From contig NC_085920.1 of NCBI RefSeq assembly GCF_035222485.1, positions 6,262,001-6,326,000 on the forward strand: a DNA stretch of 64,000 nt, read 5' to 3'. The notes under the pieces were generated by a model. That model was not told the origin of the DNA. It made no database searches and saw only the letters and a list, made by a program, of their open reading frames with translations. A program made the translations under genes and the position numbers. Of this stretch, positions 33,101 through 43,200 are shown one piece after another (positions within the stretch are counted from its first letter, which is position 1; every line of letters begins with the position of its first letter). This DNA comes from Podospora pseudoanserina (taxonomy: Eukaryota > Ascomycota > Sordariomycetes > Sordariales > Podosporaceae).

Positions 33101-33881
33101 TCAGAACATGGCCGGTGCTGTTCACTCGCTGATGTGGATTTCCGACAACATCTTGCTTGCTGGCGGCAACCTCACAGTCAACAACACCGTCTCGACTTTC
33201 CTTGCCACCTACAACACCGAAACCCAAACCTGGGACAACTATCCCGGCGCCAGCAACCTTCCTGGCCCAGTCTCGGCCCTCACCAAGGGCAACAATGAGG
33301 GCACTCACATCTGGGCTACTGGCATCAATACCAATGGCGCAGTCTACCTGGCCAAGTCGGATGGCACCACCTGGCGCTTCGCCGACGAGTCTCTCGAGGC
33401 TGGCACAGATATCCGTGGTCTCCAAATCTTTTCTCTCACCTCTTCTCACGACAACACTGACCTGATCGATTCCAGCGAGGCTCTGATGCTTACTGGTTCT
33501 ATCGTCCTTCCCGGCTTCGGCACAGCATCCGCCGTCCTTTTCGACGGTCAAGATTTCAGGCCATATGCCCTCACCAGCAACCGCGGCAACACTGCCGGTA
33601 CCATTTCCCGCATCTTCACTGAGCACAGCAACTTCTTTGACAAGGGCGGTTCACCACTGCCGCTTGTCTTTGTCGTGCTCATCGGCTTGGGCATCTCCCT
33701 GGCGTTGATGCTGTTGATTGTTGTGGCTGGCTTGCTTCTTGATAGGCTACGCAAGAAGCGCGAGGGGTATGTTCCTGCTCCAACATCCATGTATGACCGT
33801 GGGAGCGGCATTCAAAGGATACCGCCTCATGAGCTGTTGGAGAACTTGAGCAAGGGCCGGTCAGGGGCTCCTCAGGTTTAG
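30165..33881 (+). CDS. RAX2: Polarised growth protein Rax2 (cortical marker)
   Basis: Single exon, 1238 residues. A hydrophobic signal sequence follows a basic N-terminus (the ATG at 30207, residue 15, is an alternative start: MTTTSAFLLLALSSLSSAI). The large extracellular part has repeated beta-propeller/kelch-like units with the recurrent GGxF signature (VVMVGGNFTSIG, IVYVGGSFVGAN, IIFGGSFTGLG, NLFVGGSFNG, DVYVGGSFRSAG) and many N-glycosylation sites. One transmembrane helix lies near 1165-1192 (PLVFVVLIGLGISLALMLLI), followed by a short basic cytosolic tail. In yeasts Rax2 with Rax1 marks previous division sites, and in filamentous fungi it is linked to hyphal polarity. Length fits the family (about 1200). 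No introns are needed. Confidence 0.94.
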   Translation: MRLPSRRHHAAPRRMTTTSAFLLLALSSLSSAITFTPAPAANLDFSKLGRVALAGDFSGISLYEFEGQNERPYSTNGSEQLLARMPNGAFALVANTDATIRTMCAFEVGGRTVVMVGGNFTSIGAVDSEVQQSPGMALFDPATAEITPLPGLSGQVNAVLCDQQANIVYVGGSFVGANSTNAIAWQGESQTWTNLPFAGFNGPVASISKASNGNIIFGGSFTGLGNASAPSTPDGQVINLSTASISSGSSTSTQGFNDPRNIICKTGGADGAGSTWLLQDGTPGFWSAKFGFGFQPTKLRLYNTRQDGRGTQTWRFTALPINGIMNFTYIDPATQTNKSCTSECPLSNNPDLKFQDFHFVNVIGMNEFRIDISRFYGSGGGLNGIELFADDIYSYAINDFNEPACAGGEFPSEATITGPWTATPSQQSTSEYLTARLTGPITNTSASVVFTPDIRESGHYSLNLYTPGCLQDNTCSTRGRVKLTGQMTADSTKSEPIDLDLYQTNNYDKYDQIYFGAVDASSGSFRPRVTMTPLAGQSLDEMTFVAQRIGFTLINSTGGLNGLYEYTPGRAVNASDFMSSAFNRLGASFRTGSVVNALATSGDTTYIAGNFSAGNVRNIVALQGNDANPRQLGGTLNGEVESLFLNGTNLFVGGSFNGTVSGSSTGLSNVAVYDTSSRTWRPLGAGVNGIVQHVVGMTMNITSSTPELVVAVNGDFDQLRAFGNSPAVEVEGFGIWVPSQGNWLQNLDLPVELIEGILSASILNVDSETSLYAGSLVSRALGASGAAILGEDLSRFPVKIRPTPTASSTSALLKRDDALADKGLSGIVTGVFDSSNSRNLTILGGHFTATDSDGSEIHNLAIIDGADGDKVSGFGQEIAQNSTFVALAVHGDTLFAGGKVRGNVNGVNVSGLVTYNLASKSFNTQPQALSGDNGTVSAIAVRGTTGDVYVGGSFRSAGSLGCNGVCFYSTASSQWIQPGQNMAGAVHSLMWISDNILLAGGNLTVNNTVSTFLATYNTETQTWDNYPGASNLPGPVSALTKGNNEGTHIWATGINTNGAVYLAKSDGTTWRFADESLEAGTDIRGLQIFSLTSSHDNTDLIDSSEALMLTGSIVLPGFGTASAVLFDGQDFRPYALTSNRGNTAGTISRIFTEHSNFFDKGGSPLPLVFVVLIGLGISLALMLLIVVAGLLLDRLRKKREGYVPAPTSMYDRGSGIQRIPPHELLENLSKGRSGAPQV

Positions 33882-34927
33882 AGAAGGTTTAAAAAGAGAG
33901 AGATTTTCATGCCGCGCATATCTAGGTCTGGTTTTGATGGCGTTACAGCGTTTACAAAAAAGGGGTGCAATGCAAAGGGTCCTGATACCACTGGTTTCTT
34001 TTTTATTTTCTTTTTGTTTTAAAGACGGGGGTTCAGCATTTGGCGTTTGGAATTTTCGTATTGATGAGCATCACATCATACCAAGGTCGTCTATGAGAGG
34101 GGGTACACCATCATAGGAAGGAGGAGAAGGGGGAAGATAATGGTAGGAGGGGGGCAGAGCAAAGTGGGCGTTTATTTCGTTTCTTACCCATCATTTGGCG
34201 TTTACGTCCAGATTTCTTTTTGACTTTCGATTCTTTACATCTTACAGCACTTTACCTTCTTTCTCTTGACGAAGCAAATGTCTTGACGATAGCTGTTTGT
34301 CGATGGGGAGGGTGGATGAAGTTTAACAACGGCTTTTTTTCTTTCGATTCTTAATGTTTAACCTTGTAACTATACTACCCACATACCCTACCCTCTCTGT
34401 ACCATTTTCCCGACGCCAGAGAAAGGAGCGAGATGAAAAGGGGAAGTGGGAGAGAGATAGGAGGGACAGGACAAATTTTGAGGGAAAGGGAGGGGAAGAA
34501 CTTATGTGTTATTATATTATTTGGGGCTTTGTAGATAGCTTTTTTGGGTGTGTGTGGAGGTGAAAGGGGTTAGCTCTGGGAGGAGTAGGAGAGAATAGAA
34601 GATGGTGTATCTTACCTGCTTGATGCCTTTGATCAGTGCTTGTGGTCTTGTGTGTGCATTTCAGCATTTACTTGGGATCTCGCCGATGTCTACCATTTGG
34701 TCAAGTCTTTGTCGCGCACGCCACCACCTCAACCGACCTACACAGCATCGGTTCCATTGTTTCCACCTTGTGCCATGACTCAAGTGCTAGGCAATTCTGG
34801 ACAGCTTGTTCTTTTCATTGAAATGTATCACGAAAATGTTTTTTCAGCCCTGAAAGAAGGTTGGTCGCTGACCGAGTCATGAAACACAAAATCACTCACC
34901 AAACTCCACATCAACAACACCCACAAA
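33882..34927. other. 3' flank of RAX2
   Basis: About 1.0 kb with T-runs and purine-rich blocks (34400-34500); probably RAX2 3' UTR and flanking DNA. No gene seen. Confidence 0.3.
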
Positions 34928-35029
34928 GCCCGATTAGCTCAGCTGGTTAGAGCGTCGTACTAATATTGCTCTCTCAGAGTCAATATCAAGTCTATGCGAA
35001 GGTCAACAGTTCAATCCTGTTATTGGGCA
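34928..35029 (+). tRNA. tRNA-Ile (anticodon AAU) with a 28-nt intron
   Basis: Cloverleaf can be drawn by hand. Acceptor stem 34928-34934 pairs with 35022-35028 (one G-U). D arm GCTC...GAGC at 34937-34953. Anticodon stem TCGTA (34955-34959) pairs with TGCGA (34995-34999). The anticodon AAT is at 34962-34964, one base before the intron at about 34966-34993. T arm AACAG-TTCAATC-CTGTT is at 35005-35021, discriminator A35029. An intron one base 3' of the anticodon is the canonical position for eukaryotic tRNA introns removed by the tRNA splicing endonuclease. The sequence has the expected internal A-box (TAGCTCAGCTGG) and B-box (AGTTCAATCCT). Confidence 0.9.
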
Positions 35030-35199
35030 ATTCCACTCTCTTTTGGTAGTGAATGTGGGGTGGAGTTGGCTTTTTTTTGAATGATGATGTTTAGGGGTTC
35101 CCTTGATGTGTTGGGTAAGGTAGCTGGCAGTTGTGAGAGATACATTGAGGAAGGGGCTTGATGTATACATTGTTAGCTGCTCCAAGAGCTTTGCTCTGT

Positions 35200-35285
35200 T
35201 GTCTTGCTCAGTTGGTTCAGTTTCTAGTGCTGGTCTTTAATCGGGTAATTGTGATGGGGCAAACTGCAGTTCAACAAGGTGGTGA
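35200..35285 (+). pseudogene. Degenerate tRNA-Lys-like sequence
   Basis: About 170 bp past the tRNA-Ile gene, TTGCTCAGTTGG followed by TAGTGCTGGTCTTTAATC resembles the D arm and anticodon arm of tRNA-Lys (normally GCTCAGTTGGTAGAGCGC then TGGTCTTTTAATC), with an insert between them and one T missing in the anticodon loop. A B-box-like GCAGTTCAACA is at 35265-35275, but the T stem and acceptor stem do not pair. It is best read as a decayed tRNA. Confidence 0.4.
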
Positions 35286-36079
35286 GGATGGGTGAAATAT
35301 TTCAATACAGTCTTTGACGGCAATAGCTAGGTAGGCTTTTATCGAGAGATAGCTGGCTTTGTTTGCCGAGTTGTGGAGTTGAACTTGGTGGAAGATGCTG
35401 GGATTCTCCCATCATGCTCACACAGAACCTGATGTCTTGATTTAAAGCATGGAGCGATAATTGTATCTTGGGTAGCTCTATACAGGATGGTGGGTTAAAG
35501 TGGTAATATGTGAATGTGGTTATTTGTGAATGTGCTGATGGACACTTGTGTAAATCTGTTGAAGGGAACAGGTTTACCGCCTCTCTTCCCGAGAGCAAAT
35601 AGACATCATGATACGGGTGAACTCAGTTTCCATTATCCAAAAAAAAAAAAAAGCAGATTCAAGTGGGGAGAGATTCTTCTTTGCAGCTCATATTACCTCT
35701 CGGGTACTTTTACTCTCCTCTGTCGTTGACCTACCATGGCAAAACCTGGTGTTGAGTATCTGGGAGGGGTGGAGTTACTTGAATTACTCTTCACTCTGCT
35801 CTCTCTTTACATGATACATCAGGAAGATACTGTATGTGAAGAGAATCGCTGGCGGGATGTGATACTGTGAGGTGGGCATCTGTCAGCGACCAGGCAACTG
35901 GGGCAGAAATGATTGCTCCTACCAGTTCGAAGTCTTTCTGGGCACTTGGGGAAAGGACTATTGAGACAGAAGAGCTGTCGTGACAAGAAGGCAGGAGCCA
36001 CTGTAACAGGAGGCAAAAGCCATCATGGAGTGAGGAGAGGTCATTCTGGTCATTTTCTTTATTAGGCGTGGATGAAAAT

Positions 36080-36300
36080 CGCAAAAGGGGTTCTGTTAAA
36101 GCTGGTTTCCCACAAAGAGGTCAGTCCAAAGAGGTCCCGCCAAAAGGGGTCGTGTGAAAAGGGGTCCTCCCAAAAAGAGGTCTGTTAAGAAGGGGGCCCG
36201 TTCAACTGAAGTAAGCTATCAATCAATAAGGATCAATCTAGACTGGTTCCAACCAGAAGAGGTCAGGCAAAAAGAGTCAGGCAAAGGGGACTCAGTATAA
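36080..36300. repeat. Degenerate minisatellite of AAAGRGGTC units
   Basis: Units of about 14 and 16 bp alternate and share the core CAAARRGGTC. The clearest stretch, about 36110-36187, reads as 16+14+16+14+16 bp, that is a 30-bp higher-order repeat. More diverged units extend to both sides (gcaaaaggggttc at 36081; agaagaggtcaggcaaaaag and ggcaaaggggactcag at 36255-36297). All units point the same way. Confidence 0.7.
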
Positions 36301-37184
36301 GCAGGTCTAGACCAACAAAAAAGGTATTGTCGATTGGATGTTTGTCCAGTCCTTGCTACAAGAGGGTCACACCCAATAGGTCCGGTCTTTACTGGTAGAT
36401 GGAAGTTGAGTGAGGTAATTCTCAAATCAACACCGCCTGTTCACCTTTCATGCTCTGCTTCCAATACAGATACTGCCGACAGATACCTACTCTATTCCCA
36501 GGTATCAAGGTGTTTGGTAGTTGGGGTCCTCTGCAAATAGCAGCTGGTATCCAAAAAGATGTTACCTAATCTTTTACCGCCCCCATAGGTAACCATCCTC
36601 CACCGTCACCATTTTCCCACCTCAGACAAGACGCAGTAAGCTGTGCAGACACCATCCCACACTAACCCACCCCATTCAAGCCCTGCGCAAGATTTTCATA
36701 TCCCAAAAGATACACCCCAAATCCAGGAAAGGCAGGTAGACACAACCTTCGAGCAGGCAAAGAAAACTCCGGATTCGTCCTTGTCACACAACACACACAT
36801 CATCACCGCGCAATCATCCTCTTCGCCACCACGCCAGCCCTGCCTTGTTTCCGTCTGGATGTCGTGATATGCCTCGATGTCTCAAACTAAATCCTAGAGC
36901 TAAGCCTCACATGAGGGATAGAGGCTTTGGTCTTACTCATTCTTTGCTCCTGAATTTGGTGATCTTCCTCCCCACTTCAACACATTACCTACCTTTTACT
37001 ATCTTGGCTGCTTGAGGGTTGGGGCATAATCACTGACGATAATTATGATGACGATGGTGTGGATACGACCCTTTTCCAAGTCCAAGTCTTTGTTCATTGG
37101 CCCCAGTTGCTGTTTCCCAGTTTTTCACCTCCCAGTTCCCAGTTCCCCTTTTCCCAGATTCCCAGATTCCGGCAAAACCACCAT

Positions 37185-37213
37185 AAAAAAAAAAAAAAAA
37201 AAAAAAGGGGGGG

Positions 37214-37248
<35 letters not shown>
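37185..37248. repeat. Compound simple repeat A22-G10-(TG)16
   Basis: An uninterrupted run of 22 A, then 10 G, then 16 TG units, directly adjoining. It is preceded at about 37108-37170 by short CCCAGTT and CCCAGATT direct repeats. Confidence 0.95.
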
Positions 37249-37249
<1 letters not shown>

Positions 37250-40200
37250 ACAGCAGCAGGAAGTAATTTCTCTTACACTCCCCCCTCCCCCTCGAACCGA
37301 GTCAGGGGATGTATGATGCTGTAGGGGTTCAGATTTGGAGCTCGCTCAACTCAGAACTAATTTGTCAACCCACACCCACTCTACATTAGATCCAAGACAA
37401 TAACCGTTATTAGGCCGTTGAGGTTATTATGGTCCTCCTTGCTGGGGTGTGTGAGATGGGGAGGGGGGGCTATGGTATGCAAGCTTGGGAGTAACTGGCA
37501 TAACGGAAGGATAACCAGGCACAGCAGGCACAGCCTAAAAAGGGGGGGTCGGGGCTGGTGATGGTGGACTGACTCTTGCCGAGCACGAAGGGCTGCATAT
37601 TCCTGCTGCTGTGCGTGGGTAGGGTGTCTACGGAAGGGGAGTCGGGGGGCAGGCCAAGACGAAGACGACACAACAGTCACACGGCAGTTGGTGTTATCGT
37701 TGGTTGGACGGGGAGAGTCAGTGAGAAAGGAAAGATGCTTCATGTACTGTGACCTGGTGTGCTACTGGCTGGCTCGTTGGGGGACGACGGGTTGGATGGG
37801 CTGGGCAAGGGAACGGTGGGATGTAAGGTCTATCTGGTGTGAAGGGCACCCCGAAAAGAGGCGGGGAAGGGTCATGCCAGCAGGCTGCTTGGTTCAGTGC
37901 CTCTGGCCATGCCAGCGAGAGTACGGCCGCTGCGAGCGGGCCGTACTGCTGACGAGGGAGCAGTAAGCTTCCTCCCGACATCCTCCACCATCACCGCCCA
38001 GGTATCATCACCATCCTCACGACCGCGGGATACGAAAGAACTGACTTTGGTGTCAGCACACAGTGATAACGAAAGTACACTTGCATGTAGGCAAGACGTG
38101 TGACCGGTCGAAAGTCTCAGAGTCGTACGTTTCTCGCCCGCTCCCCGCGCCCGAGCGAGGAGAGGGAGGAATGGTGAGGAGGTCGGATGGCATCCCACCT
38201 CCATCGCGACCATTCATCACATCCCATCCCATCTCATCCCCGCCGTCGACAGTTCCACAAAGCAGCATGATCCGGTTCACCGCAAGTTGCTGCTCTGCCC
38301 ACCCGTCCAGCAAGCCCAGCCATGGTGATGAAATATTAGTAGGCGATGGACCCCGAAAGGCGTGGTTGATTGGTTTCCGGAAGTGTCCCGGCGGCATCTT
38401 CCTTTAACCACCTTCCTCTCTCGTCCTGGCGAGGACGCCGACCAGCTGGAATGATGTGGTGGAGAGAGGTTGGCGGTCGATGTCGTGCACGCGAGTAGGT
38501 AGCGAGTGAGCTGACTGGCATGTAGTGTATACATGCCATGCTGTATTCCTGCGCGGGACCCGGCGGGCAGGTTTAGCTACGCAAGACAACAACGCAATAC
38601 TCCTCCACAGTCAGAGAAATGGCTGGCATGTTGAGCTATGCAAAGAGACCCTGAGTGGATAATGATGTGCAAGATCATTGACGAAATCTTTTGGAGCCAC
38701 TGGTCAGGTCACCCGACAGTTGGAATGCTGTCGTCGTCGGGCGGTCTACAATCACTTGGCCAAGGCGAAAAGGCGAACACAGTTATGATTGTCGCAGTTT
38801 ATTGTGCTATTGACCCACTTAGCCAGCTTTGCCTTGTCTTTTGAACTGTCGTGGATAGCGCCTTTACCTTGCTGTCAACTCTTCATCGCCAACCAAAGAA
38901 GCTCTCGGTATCAAAACGGGAGAAGCCGCTATTCACGAACTTGCCCATGCGGCTCTCAAAAGTCTCGGTAATTTGTGGCTCTTGCCAAGCGGCCGGTGAT
39001 GCTCATCATTGCTGCCATCTTCCGAGCATCTGGGGGTTGGAAAGAGATGGCCGGGGCGGTTGTGCTGTGAGGCGTTGTTGATCACTTGCCAGAAGGAGGT
39101 GTCACGGCCCCTGTCCACACAACTTAGACGATTGCCGCCCGCGACCGCCGCCTGGCGATACGGCAGTCCGGCTGACCTCCTTCACAACTGCCATGTCTCC
39201 ACCCCCACAGAATGCAAGCATCCCCAACGTCGTTTCGAAATGTACAATTCGCAGCTTATTTTCCGGGAATAAACGCTGAAACAAGAAAATAAAATTGAGG
39301 TCCCATTTCATAATGTAGGGCTCGAGATATCAAGACTAGGGGCCTGCAGTGGTGGCGTCTGGTCGCCTGCAGGAAGCCCACAACAGGGGCCAAAGTAAAC
39401 ATTGTAGACGACGCCCAGCCAAACAGATGGCTGCTCTCCTGTGTGCGGTTCTTTGCCTGCCGCAAGATCGATTCGTGGAAAAGGTAAGATACCGAGAGAT
39501 GGTTGAGAGAAAAAGAAACCGTCCAAGCCTCGGACGCCCTGCCGCAGCCTTGACTTTCTTTTTCTGTTTTTCAACTCGGCCCGGTTCGTGACTTTTTCGA
39601 CAAGAATGTCTCAAAGGAAGCTCTTTCTTTGGTTGAGGTTCAGAAACCAAACATTAGCCCTGCATCCAGTACCGCGGAACACTCCGCGCATCCGGCCCCA
39701 TGCACAATAAAAGGGGGTGTTATTTTTTTCCCTTTTTGCTTCGCCCAAGGAAATGGGGAAAGCACACAAGTGCGAATAGCGGAGATAAAACACATAATAA
39801 AAAGAAAGAAGAGTACGAAACGAAGTTCCATTACGGTGACGCCGGCAGCAATGTAGCGTTGATGGGAAATGAGAGTCTGTTTGGGAACTGAGATGATGTG
39901 CGCCAGATCCATCAAGAGCCATCTTGCTGCACGACAGATCTTGACAGATGCGCGGGGCGTGTCGATCACGATGCGACGGCATTTTCTGGCGTCGCACCCA
40001 GTGCCGGCTCTTGGCTGGTGGTGGTGGTGGTTGAAAAAGGAAAGGTGACTTTTCTCACCTTCAGGGGGGCCAAAGGGGCGCATCAAATCCCAAGTCCCCG
40101 CGATTCGTCCATTTAGGGAAACCCGAAGGTTCTTCCAAGATTCCCCAAATCGATATCTTGGATATCTTGACGTCCTCGACGCGTGCACCGACGTCAAGGC

Positions 40201-43200
40201 TGGCTTGGCTTTGTTAAACAGATGTCTGTATTGACGTCGAAGGGCCGATTTGGGGCGGCTTGATGCAGGATGGCGTTTTTGGAGGCGTTCGGCAAGAGGT
40301 TGGATGAACGGCGACCACTTCAAGATGCCAAGAAGCCCTTGCGAGATCCCGTTTGCGGAGCTAGCCGGAGGTGCCGTCCGTCCAGTTGCCAACGACACTG
40401 TTGAACATACCCGAAGTCTCAAGCCGAGCGCGGTTCGGAGCCGCGCTTGTCCTCCGCTGTCCTTTTACCTAACCTCAACAAATGCCCTCCGCCCCGTATT
40501 ATGGCCTCGATAAATATCCACCCATCAAGCGTCTAAATCATCACGGGTGAGTGCTTGTGCAACCCCGCAAGCGCAATTGATGGCCACGGCCCGTTCCAGA
40601 GCGCCGTTATACGGAGTACATGATGGGGAAATAATCATCAAAGCGGCACCGCCAAGGTTAACTAAAGGCCCAAGTTGTCGAAGTGGTGTCAACGAGGGGC
40701 AGTTCAGCAACAGCACGAGAAAGCTTTTGTCGATCTTGTGTGTGTGTGTTGCTTGACAGCATTGCCTCAAAAGATTGAAACCTTGAAGCCGTAAAGCATA
40801 AATGCCATAATCTTGTTCGTATTGTATCGCATCTCAGCATCGATGATTTCCCCATGTCTCGCTCGGGCTTCAACGGCGGCGGATCATTGTGCGCCATCTG
40901 AAAAAGCTCCGGTGTACAGACCTGGACTAGCGGGTCCAGCTCACGGTGGAGATAATGGCTTTGAATAGCGGTAGTTGTGCTGTGTGGCTTCGAGTCTCAT
41001 TGGAGTGAAGGAGGATGCCAAGACTGGAACAACCGCACCGAACCTCGTGATGCTTTGTTTGTTTGTGTGCCAGACGGCTCTTCTTCGCTGTAATTTCACT
41101 CAGCCAGCTGCACTCTCGACGGCGAGGCTGTCAGTGCCGACCACCACCCTTGGGCTGCGGTTCAGCATCCGAGTCGGGTTTATCTACGGGTGTGGTAGCT
41201 GGTGTCCGTTTTGAGGAAGCCCCTGTCGAATCTGTAACGGCCCCTTGCTTGTAGATCCTGGTCCGTGTGTCTTCCCGCCAGAAGTCACTTGCTCACCCAA
41301 ACCTCCACGCAAGCTCCTGCCAATTTTGTTTCGGCACTCATTTTTATGAGTTTCTCGTATGCGGACCTTTTCACCCTGCTTGCGCCGTTGTGCGTTTCTC
41401 CCTTCTCCGCGGGGAGAATAACTAAAATCGTGGAGTCGAAGTCCCCGAATGTGACCCTCTTGTCCCCGACGGCACCCGTAGTCAGCGTCAAACAACAAGT
41501 CAAGTCAAGTCAACCACGACTCGGGTCTCCCTCCCGTTGTCGGCTCTTGACGACAACTGCAACCTTGTCATCTCTCGTACCCAGGCATAGGTAATCTCAG
41601 ACGCCAGAGAAGCAGGGCTACAAAGAGATGCCAGCCATGCCACGTGATGGCGATGATCTTCAGCATAGGGAAACACTGTCGATGTAGAGGCTGGATGTGC
41701 ATCTTGATGTACCGTTCGACCGACGATCAAAACCGTTGCATATTGTGGCGACCTTTCGTTCCTGATCCGCATCTGGGTTCCTGACTATCATCCGCCATAT
41801 GAAGCCAAACAGACTTCGACTCTTTCAGTGTAGGCTTTTGCAAAGTCATGTGAGCGTCTTGTTCTCGCATTATTGGGTTGAGTCGTCCTGGAAAGCTCCG
41901 AGACATCTCCGTCTGCAGCCTGCTAATTTGACGCAACTGTCAACCATAAATTTGATGTTCTCACCACCACAACTTTCATAGTTGAGATCGCCGACCTAAC
42001 CACTTATACAACAGGGGTTTCCGGGGAAGTTGTGTTTCGTGTGGCCCAGAACGGTTTAGTTTAAGCGATCGCTCACTTTACATGTACAGGGTAAGTTGAA
42101 TGTTCATATGTGAGCACCTGGAAGCGAATATGATCGCCTCAACTGTACCAGAAACAGCACAAATGCTTGATGGAAACGGCAGGGCCAACTCGTGGGTAAC
42201 TCAGAGCTGCATGTTTAGCCCATAACCCTCGGTTAGCAGAACAGTATCGTGGTATCGTGGGGGAACCAACTTTCTCGAGCGATAAAGGTACAGAGGCCTG
42301 CCAATACTTTTATGCAAGCCACTTGAGCCGGTCGACGCCAAGAGACTGGTTAGGACAATGAGTTTTTCTGATCAAAATGAACCTTGCTGCTGCTGTGGTT
42401 GGGTTGACAGATCCAGCAGGTGCGTGGTGTCTCTCGAGCCTGGCATAAACCATGGTTCTGTGCGGGTGGACCGACCAAAGCACTCGACAGAGGCTCCGGG
42501 CAGCCCAGAATGGCAAGGAGCAGCACACGCACAAATTTTTGAGATGCAAACCCAGCCGGTGTTGCATCGGGCCAGCTCAGCTGGTCCAGAATGTTTGCTA
42601 TGTGGATATGTAGAGGTCGGCGGACAGAGGAGGCTGAAGGTCGTCTCAAGTAGGATTGTAATATATCCAGCCGCGTCCCGTCAAAACCTTCTGCAGCCTC
42701 CGGTAGAATTGTCGCTCTGTGGTTAGAGGAAAATGCCACTCCCCAAGGCTGAAACCTAGAGCAGCTGACCGTCTCTCCAGACTCTCCATTTCGCCATCCC
42801 GAACCTCTCTCCCGATGCCCAACTTGCGGTGTCAGAATGGGTGTGAGGGGATTAGGGCCCACTGACTGTTCATGGGGAGCATGAAGGCTTCAAGCCCCAT
42901 CCGATGTGCCGCCATTGGCTGCGGCTACCGCTGACTTGCAGGGGAGAAGAGAAAGAGCAGTCTGTTGAGCTTTACCCCCCCCTGCTAACCCCGCTTAGTA
43001 GGAGCAGTGATGGATGGTGGCTTCTTGCTTGGGGGGGTTTATTCCCGGTCCTCTTTGCGGTGAGTGGCCGATGTCCAGTGCTGGTGGTGGGGTTGTATCC
43101 TAAGATGGTCGCCGGGAACGCAGCCCAACTGGCGGAGAGTGGAAGCCATCATCCTCAAAGCAAGGAAAGAGAAGAGGGCAGCAACAGCTCATCTACCGCT

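Noticed and set aside
39640-40422. 260-codon minus-strand frame
   Set aside because: No motif, no signal, random composition, and overlapping frames of similar length on the plus strand.
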